Below are positions 34,301-43,300 of a stretch of DNA of 64,000 nt, piece after piece (position 1 is the first letter of the stretch; every line of letters begins with the position of its first letter). The position numbers and the translations under genes were made by a program. Below the pieces are notes generated by a model. That model was not told the origin of the DNA. It saw nothing but the letters and a program-made list of their open reading frames with translations, and searched no databases. The DNA is from Nansenia antarctica (taxonomy: Eukaryota > Chordata > Actinopteri > Argentiniformes > Microstomatidae), in the NCBI GenBank assembly GCA_963989245.1, contig OZ022339.1, forward strand, positions 24,719,262 to 24,783,261, given 5' to 3'.

Positions 34301-37300
34301 AGATTTCTACAGGTATTTACAACTGAGGCATTACTTCGATAAGAATATAAAAAATAATGAGGTTTCTGAAATGAGTCTAGTCAACATTTGTATTGATGCG
34401 TATAAGGGCAACACCCACAAGAAACTGGTGTCAAGAATTTATCTGAGTATACAGTCCACCAAGAATCATGTTAGGGATAGGTGGGAGAAGGAAGCAAACC
34501 TAGTCCTAACTGAGGAAGAATGGTTGAACATATGTAAAATACAATCCACCACCTCTAGCTCTGGACAATGGAGAGAATTTTCATGGAAGAACATTATTAG
34601 GTTTTTTATTACCCCAAGAAGAAAATATTTACAGAATGATACACCGGGAGCCGGGAATTGCTGGAGAGAGTGCAACAATTCAATGGCTGATTTCTATCAA
34701 ATTTTTGGGGAATGCCCAGCAATTCAATCATATTGGCTAGAGATAATTTCAGAAATAAATTTGATAATGGGAATGGAGATTGAATGTAGATTCGATATTG
34801 TATATTTGGGTAATATACCGACCACACTTAGTACTCAGGATAAGTACCTCCTTAAAATATTAATGGTAGCTAGCAAAAAAGCAATAACCAAGAAATGGTT
34901 GAATAAGAATCCTCCAACAAAAGGAGAATGGATAACAATAATACAGGGAATGTTTGAGATGGAGAGTCTCACCTTCTCCTTGAGATTATGTGTTGATAAA
35001 ATGTATAGGTATTGGTCGAAATGGATATTATACAGAGGGGTGGATGCTGCCTCCTCTTCCCCAACGTAGCTCTATATGGGGGGTTTGTGTGTTATCAAAC
35101 GCAAATGGTCTCTGTATGTTTTTTCTTTTTATAATTTATCACAACCAGTTTAATTTTACTTTTTTTTAAATTCTATTGTCTCAATTATTCCTTCTGTGAC
35201 TGAGAGATTGGATAAGGGCACACAACGTTCCTGTACAACCTTACTGATTCCCTCTGAGGACAAGATGGACTGAGAGTGATACTGATATTCCCTGAATCTA
35301 TTATGACTAATGGACAAAGTAACCTGTGACACAAAGGAAACTATTGAAGACATATGTAAGAATGCAATACCCACAATGACCTGTCTGTTTTTTTGTTCTT
35401 TGTTATTCATGTAAAAAAAAGAAAAGAAAAAAAAACTATTAAAAAATAAATAAAGATGCAATGTCATCCCCCGTTGTTGGAGACATACAGACGTATACAG
35501 TGATGTAATGACGTGGCTCTCTAGCCCGTGGAATGGTAAATGGACTGCACTTATATAGCGCCTTTTTTGCTGCTCCAAAGCGCTTTACAACGGCCTCTCA
35601 TTCACCCATTCACACACACATTCACACACCAATGGCGGCAAGCTATTGCAAGCTAAGCAAGGTGCTGGCCCGCTCACTGGGAGCAATTACGGGGTTCAGT
35701 GTCTTGCCCAAACCGCTGATCTGCCAACCTTGGGATCATTAGACTCCTCTACCTCCTGCGCCACAGCCGTCCCTGCAAACCGGAAAAAGCAAACCGGTTC
35801 TCAGAAGGTTTACAAGTTGACCCAACCGGCCCAGAACTAGAACTAGGTTGCCGTTGGTGGAAAGGGGGTATATGAGAGACACATGATCAACAATACATAA
35901 ACCCCCTGTATGTGTTAACCTGTAAGTGTTTTTTTGATTACGTAGGTGTACCTGTCTCTGCTGCGCATGTACCTGTCCCCCCCAGACGTGCACTGCCTTG
36001 GACCAATCAAAATGGAGCTGTGCGAGCCTCAGGCCAACCTCCACGCTGCCCTGCAGGTCCTGGAGCTGCACCACAGCAAACTCAACACAAGCAAGGTCAG
36101 GGATCAACCACACACCACACACACACACACACACACCACTCTCCCATCATTACTAATGCTGCCTATGATTTGCCATTAACGTAACTACTGAAAGGCACTG
36201 GTGAACTTGCGTTAGACCTCAATAAGTTTAAAAGCATGTGTTGAGTTCCAGCGCTCCGTTGTGGGATTCTAAGAGCATGTTTGTGTGCAACCCTGTAGAT
36301 TGGAGCTCTGGTCCTCTCCCGCTGCACTCCCTCCCTTGTTGAGTTGAATGTGGCTGTGCTTTAATTCCCCCTGGCTCTGCTCCCAGAAACGGCCTTGCCA
36401 AGAAGCACATAAAGGAGAACGCCGAAGCCCACAGCAATTGAAGATGTTGTGAGACTCGCGTCTGTCTGAAGCCCGGCGGTGCCCTAGCTATGCACAAAGT
36501 GCCACTTAGAATCCTTGCCATGCAACAGATACTGTACAGGTCCTGCTCTTCTCTCCCTCCGCCCGACCCACCCCATGTGACTAACACACATTTCTTATTT
36601 TTACAAGCCTCTCTCCCAGACCCAGGGACACGCAGGAGAGGAGAATCTGGGGATGACGTTTCGGCCAAATGTTTCTGTGCATTGGGCCGTCGTTACGTTA
36701 TTACCTCATTGCTGCTTTCTCTTAACAGGAATATGTTGTTTCTTTACTGCAGCTTGTTGCCTTGCAACCCCCCCCCCTGCCCCCGCCCCCCCCCTCTCCC
36801 CCCCCTGAGATCCTCCACCCTACCCGTTCCCAGAGTCAAAAGAAGGATCCGATTTCTGGTCCACTTTATCCAGGCTGATAAAACAGGAACTCTGCAGCCC
36901 CGTAATAAAGGAGTGTGCATAATCTGACTGGAGCTAGGAAACCACAGGTGGGGGGGTAAGTCATTGACTTGACATCTCTCTGTTTTCCCAGGCGATTGAC
37001 CTTCTCCCAGCGAACACGCAGATCCGAGAGATCCGGGTCTTCCTGGAGAGCGTCCTGGAGGAGAAGGCTCAGAGAAAACGCTTCGACCAGGTGCTGAAGA
37101 GCCTGCTGCAAGCAGAGTTTTTACGGGTGAGTCAATGGGTACATGTCTATGTGCAGCTGTGGGTACATCTGTGTTTTTTTTTACCCCCATAGACATATGT
37201 GACAGCAGCTGGTGAAACCAGGAACAGGTTGGCAGCCGATCGAAATGTTCAGACAATGACACACTCGCTAGTCAACTAACACAGCTTGTTTTGTGAGCCT

Positions 37301-40300
37301 GCTAACAAGCTAAAGTACCGTATTTTCCGCACTATAAGGCGCACCGGATTATAAGGCGCACCTTCAATGAATGGCCTATTTTAGAACTGTTTTCATATAC
37401 AGGGCGCACCGGATTATAAGGCGCATAGAATAGAAGATACAGACAAACGTTTGACTGGGGTTGCGTTACGCCCAAGCTCCACCTACTGCGTTGCGTCACC
37501 TCTCCATCGATGTTGTGTCAACTTCCCGTTGTCCATGCTCCACCTGAGCGTTGTCACCGTCAACGTTCTACCTGCTCCACTGTCAAAAATATATATTTTT
37601 CCACCTCAAGTATCAGCCGTTCGTCATCCATTTTTGCAACAAGCGTCAAGGACCTGCGGTGATTCACAGCTGACTCGCGTGAATAGCAATTCGCAATAGC
37701 TGCGACCACGAGATATAGAGTAGTTAGCTACAAGCATTTTCAATCTGCTATTATCTCTATTAGTGGATTAACCGCTGTGGTGATTTAACAGCTGATAAAA
37801 ATACATCAAGTAGACTACAAACAGACCAAAACAAGAAAACAACCAATAGGCTATACAATTATAACCAACAACCAATATGTGACAGCTCCTGGTGAAATGT
37901 GCAACGTAATTTTCCAGTTTTTACACCTGCTTAAACTACAGATTGTAAGCTTTCAAATGATGTGTCATACATTCAAATCAGAGAAAGATTGAACACGACA
38001 GGCGTATTTGAATGTTGGTTCACCTCAAACACTGAACGGGAGAAAAGTGACTCTGAACGCAGCCACAGCTACGAACGCAGCTAACAAAACACATCGCTAC
38101 GAAGGTCTAAACTGTATTTTAATAACATGACAACACGCTGAGAGAACATCGACATGCTAAAAACACATAACTACACATAACAAGATGAACACACAGTTCT
38201 TACTTTTGAACACGAGCTAAAACGAAAGTATGTTTACAAGTCAACCCTCCCTTACCGGTAGCCTCCGGCAAACGAGAATAATGAATCCAATACACAAATT
38301 ATAAGTGTTTAGTGATCGTTAAACTGTTGTTTATTATATCGAGTGGGTACTTTAAAACTTCAAGTTGAAAGCACCAAGAAGGACCGCCTCGAAATTCATC
38401 GATGTTCATGTCCCGTGCTAGCGCTGTTGCCTTCATTCGAATAGTGACTGTAGAGACGCTTCTACTTGCTGCTCTCTGTTCAACAACCCACTGTTCGAGT
38501 TTGTCCTAACTGTGTCCATCTCGCTTTGTTCCCTCGGAAACTCTGTTTAGTCTTCTTTACTTGGGGTCTTTATACACACACAAGTGGTGTGGGACTGTGA
38601 GTAAGCACAGTAGCCTACCGGTGTTTACTGATTACCGTAATGCTGCAAGCGGTGCGGCTTTGTAGTTTACCAGTCGTACTGAAACATTTTGACTGAGCGC
38701 CGTGTACAACCAGTATGGATCAACCAATTAACCAATTGATCCATATATAAGGCGCTCCGCATTATAAGGCGCACTGTCGCTTAAAAATTTTTTTAAAGGC
38801 TTTTAAGTGCGCCTTATAGTGCGGAAAATACGGTAGTGTTGCAGGGTTTGACGCTTACCTTTTCCCCAGGTAGCACTGTGCTACCATGTCAAAAAATTTA
38901 GTAGCACACCAAGAATTTCAGTAGCACAATGAAAATTGCGCAATTTTCGTATGGCGACAACAAATTATCATAATCATAACATATTTAAAGAAAAGTGTTG
39001 GTATGGCTTTAAAAGCAGCATGGTCTAGCCTCCATTTACTGTTTGATTTACTTTACCTCTGAATAGGAAAGTCTTTTACGCACAGCGGAGAAAGTCAAAC
39101 ATTTTTACGCAACGCCAAAACGGGAGGGAACTCGGATACAACTTTAATATACAACTGAGACGGAAAATTAATATATTTTCTTGATTCGTGTTTTTTCTTC
39201 TTCTGTAAATTACATAGTTGTCGACATTTTTGTGGGTTTTGGGCTGCGACGCATTCAAGTGCTCAACGATGTTCGGTCGAGTGTCTCTCCTGTTTGTGCA
39301 TCTGGTGCTGCTGAACGAGGTGACCTCGGTGGCCAGGGTGTCGAGGAAGTCGCCCCGGGGCCGCTCGTGCCTGGACCTACTGGAGGATATATATGTTTTC
39401 TTCGTCACTCTCGTCTCCAGCTGTAATGTTGACTCCACTACCCCCCTCTACCTCCTCTCTGTCTGGAACAGTGCTAACATTAGCCTTGCTAAAGTATGCC
39501 GTAATCGGATTCATTTTAACAGCGGTCTTTTTCTGACAGGATTTTCAAATGTAAATGCGCGCTTGTTGTGCTTGCGGGTCACGTGTCTGTTTTTTTTTTC
39601 TTCTGTTTTCAAAGGATTGCATTGGTTTAGATGCGCTGTAATCTTATTAACGAACATAAGATTGACTGCGCATGACAGTAGTTAAGCTTTTATTTTATTT
39701 TTATTTTATTTTTTTGGGTCGCACTGGTGCGATTGAATGTATTTCCAAGTCGCACAGAAATATATTCACTCGCAAATGCGACCAAAACAGTCGCACTGTC
39801 GAACCCTGTGTTGTAGTTAACTAGGTCAGGGGTCTTCAACCTTTTTCAACCCAAGGACCCCTTGGATGAGAGACAAACAGAACAGGGACCCCCACATGTA
39901 ATATATATATAAGCCTATAATAACTTTTATATTTACTTCATTCACCTTTTATTTCACCATATTAACCTATTTACAGGGGTGCACATAACTTTTTGGGGCC
40001 AGTGCTCAGAGGAGCACCTAGGGATGCTGCTTGGTGCTCCCCGAGCTCGCGAGTCACGACCCGTCCCACAGGATGGATAAAAAAGGGATACATGGATAAC
40101 TTATAGTAGCAAAACGACATTTATTCATAAATAAAGATGAACGAACAAATGATTGTGTGCAAAACCAAATAAACAAATGCAAAATCAAATGACTGCTCTT
40201 TAAGCATGAAAGTCTGTCAGACTCCTTTAAACACAATGAAATCAACTGACATCTCTTTAAGCACTGCTCTGTTCTGTAAACACTGAAATCAACTTTTCAA

Positions 40301-43300
40301 CAAAAAGTTACAGCCTAAGCATTTATTTATGCTACAAGCTTAATCATCTTCATCACTGCTCTCTTGACTGCTGTTAATACTGTCCTCAATTTCAACCATG
40401 GTAGAGGATGTCCTAGTTGTAGGGCAGGCTATCACTTTAAATAGCTCATTATTTTGATTGTGCAACAAAGTCTTTTTTTTTCTTTTTCTAATAGAATTCC
40501 CAACCATATCCTGGGTCAGGGGTCTATGTGCGATAATGAAGCTGTAAAACAAACGTCTGAACGTTTGAAAGCTTCAGAGAAAAGAAACGTGAAGTCCCTT
40601 GGTGTTGTTTTTCCTTTTAGCGACGAGTCGTTCGGGACTGAATTTTCACGTGGCGGCGCCGCGGCGTGATAACCGTGCGATACGCGATACGCGGAATGAA
40701 AGTACGATTTACGATACTTTCCGAATGTTTTCGTGAGGGGAGTCGCCGTGGTCGTCGTCGGTCGACTGTTGTGATGGATTACTCGTCGGGGACGGCAAAT
40801 AGTTACTTAGTGGGGCTTGCAGTGATGCAGCAGTCAGCAGTCAGCAGGTGGATTTTGAGGAAGTAAATTCCTCTCCCAGCGCTTCCAGCTGTTGGTGCGC
40901 AAGAGCGCGTTCATGCGGCTGATCTGCCGCGCAGGATGCATTTTGGCGACGCATGCGCACTGGCGCACCAGTTATGTGCACCCCTGCCTATTTATATACT
41001 GGGTTATTAGCCTATATGTGTTTATGATTGATAAAACGTTCATGCATAATTATGATTGGTTATTATTATTATTATTATTATTATTATTGTTTTTGTTGTT
41101 GTTGTTCTTGATGAGGCTTATATTTTCTATTATTATTATTTTTCAACAATGAAACTTTTAGCTTCAGGAAGCAAGGTACACCTCCTGGGTGGAGGTTGTC
41201 AGGCAGAGCATCATGTCATCCTCAGGCTGCAGTCTGGAACTGTATTTGCTCTTCAGGTAGGTGAGGGAGGAGAATCCTCTTTCACAAAGATAAGTTGTTG
41301 CAAAAGGCAAGAGGCTCACCATGGCCTTTGCTGTCAGTTGGGGGAAGTATTTCTGGCAATGGATCCAGAACTGGGTGAGAGGCTGTGACTCGTACACATT
41401 CTTGTGTGTACTGTCTGTGGTTAGGTCGATCAGCTGATCTTCCTCAGCGGCTGTCAGGTTTGAGCCGTCGGATGCATTGTCTTTGAATGATAACCGTATC
41501 CATGTCTTGTGCTTTCTCCAAGACTCAGTCTCAGAAAAGTACTTATCAAATTGACTTTCGAGTGCCTCCAAGTGATCAACAATTGCGCATTTCACATCAG
41601 GCGAGGGCGCATTGAAATGCGCAGCCAGCTCCGCGCAGTTTTGACCAACCAGAATCTCGAGGATAGCTGTGCGTAATTCAAAGACGCGCGCCAATACTGA
41701 TCCACGGGAAAGCCATCTGACCTCGGAATGGTAAAGGAGCGCGTTGTGTTCCTCTCCTATAGCGGCGCATAGAGAAGCAAAGAGGCGGGTTTGTTATTAT
41801 CAAACTAGTAACTAAATTAGTAACGTTATGCTAGTTATTAATTAACGTTAATTTCGCAATGAAGACCGAACTGCAGCGTTTTAGCCAACACCTAGCTTGC
41901 TAGACAGGTGTGTTTTTTTTCTCCAGCTGACGTTATGTTAGACTCTAGAATCATGGGCATCATTTATTTTGTAAATTGTTTTTGTCAAAAGTAGCTTATT
42001 ATTGCCTATTAATGCTTGTACCTTACTCAATATAATTTTTGTTATATTTTTTAATTCTCACTGATTATTTTGGTGAAAGTTGTCAATTATTATGACAGAA
42101 ATTGGCGGACCCCCTGCAGTACCTCTGCGGACCCCCTAGGGGTCGCGGACCCCCGGTTGAAGACCACTGAACTAGGTAGTAGTGGGGGTTACTCACCGTA
42201 TCCGTTGCGATATTTTGGCTTGGCTAGCAAGCGTGTCATTGATTTTCATCAATGATGACATTTTAACAGAACAATGGTTGGCCACTTGTTCCCGGTTTCA
42301 CCAGCCTCCGTCACATAGTACTAGAATATATAGCCTACGGGTGAGTTAGTGGGTACATCTCTATGTGCTGGTGTGGGTACATCTGTGGGGTTTTTCCCAT
42401 AGACATATATTCTAATCAGGGTTCCCGCGCTGGTCTTAAAAAGCCTTTACGTCTAAAATCCAGCAATCCGATCCATAAGGCCTAAAAAGGTCTTACATTT
42501 CAGTTATTCGGTCTAAAAACGAGGTGCTAGGTCTTAAAAATTACATCCTGCAAGGAAATCAGTCCGACCACATCTATTTACGTGGAAATTAATCAAGCTG
42601 GAACCCAAAAAATGCCAATTCGCTTCCTTTTTTGTCTGTATGGCAGTGAAATCCCTAATTTCATTTCATCACCTCGAGGATGACAAAAAGCTATCATATG
42701 GTGTCGCGAATAGGTAAAAAATTATATATTTATATTTTAAAATTATATCATTATAATTATATATTATATAAAGAGGTCTAAAAAAGGGTCTTAAAATGGA
42801 CTTGTTGAAACGTGTAGGAACCCTGTCTAATACTATGTTTGTATTCTCTTCCCATCCTTCCTGTGTTTGTGTGCAGGTGCAGGAGGAGCGTATCTTCCAC
42901 CAACAGGTCAAGTGTGTCATCACAGAAGAGAAAACCTGCCGGGTGTGCAAGAAGAAGATCGGAAACAGGTACTTATTAATTTGAATGTTTAGTGGTCTGA
43001 ATTATTTCACCTATCATCCCACCAGTTTGTATTGGTTGACATCCTGGGGCGGCTGTGGCGCAGGAGGTAGAGCCGCAGTCTAATGATCGCAAGGTTGGCA
43101 GATCGGCGGTTCGAGTCGAGCCCCGGCTGGCCACATGTCGAAGTGTCCTTGGGCAAGACACTGAACCCCAAATTGCTCCCAGTGAGCGGGGCCGGCGCCT
43201 TGCATGGTAGCTTGGCTGCCATTGGTGTGTGAATGTGTGTGTGAATGGGTGAACTCGAGGCCGTTGTAAAGCGCTTTGGATAAAGGCGCTATAATGTAAG

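Larger units (their letters stand above)
30757..35465 (+). mobile_element. L1-like (Tx1/L1 group) non-LTR retrotransposon, 16-bp target duplication
   Basis: ATAAAGATGCAATGTC occurs at 30757-30772 and 35450-35465 and brackets the element (30773-35449). It holds ORF1, the start of the endonuclease, part of the reverse transcriptase, the C-terminal region and an A-rich 3' end. The middle of ORF2 is missing, and two other tails sit in it (33780-34235). Confidence 0.9.
30535..35870. mobile_element. Inverted-repeat DNA element hosting an L1-like insertion and a SINE
   Basis: Outer ends TACCCCTTTTCCACC and GGTGGAAAGGGGGTA are inverted repeats. Its own sequence is 30535-30772 plus about 35466-35532 and 35774-35870, with TA at both edges. 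All of it lies in vps39 intron 20 (30512-35945). Superfamily not recognised. Confidence 0.7.
20994..37126 (+). other. vps39: vps39 exons 11-22: helical and clathrin-repeat (CHCR) region
   Basis: Residues 321-819. Key stretches are NLYAFNLFCQKRFDDSMQVF, DPTHVIGLYPDLLP, LEKAHLALIDYLTQ, HKYSELIILYEKKGLH, PYLEHIIHVWEDTGPEF and YLSLLRMYLSPPD. Exon 17 replaces some human residues (KEGFEELAVPYLEH). This part bears the helical-repeat scaffold used to bind other HOPS subunits. Exon ends at 23703 and 28949 and the start at 27476 are bordered by tandem arrays. Confidence 0.92.
39827..42169 (-). mobile_element. hAT transposon (2.3 kb) with 8-bp target duplication
   Basis: CAGGGGTCTTCAACC and GGTTGAAGACCACTG are imperfect inverted termini. 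The exact 8-bp AACTAGGT flanks them (39819-39826 and 42170-42177). It contains a transposase remnant on the - strand and a second hAT at 39974-40986. Confidence 0.92.

Noticed and set aside
39218..39685. 155-codon + strand ORF in the hAT-like element at 38847
   Set aside because: No domain or similarity recognised; likely chance within a mobile element. Kept only as part of that element.
43046..43120. tRNA genes at the SINE heads
   Set aside because: Box A and B are present but no cloverleaf with a plausible anticodon arm is evident, and each is followed by the same SINE body.
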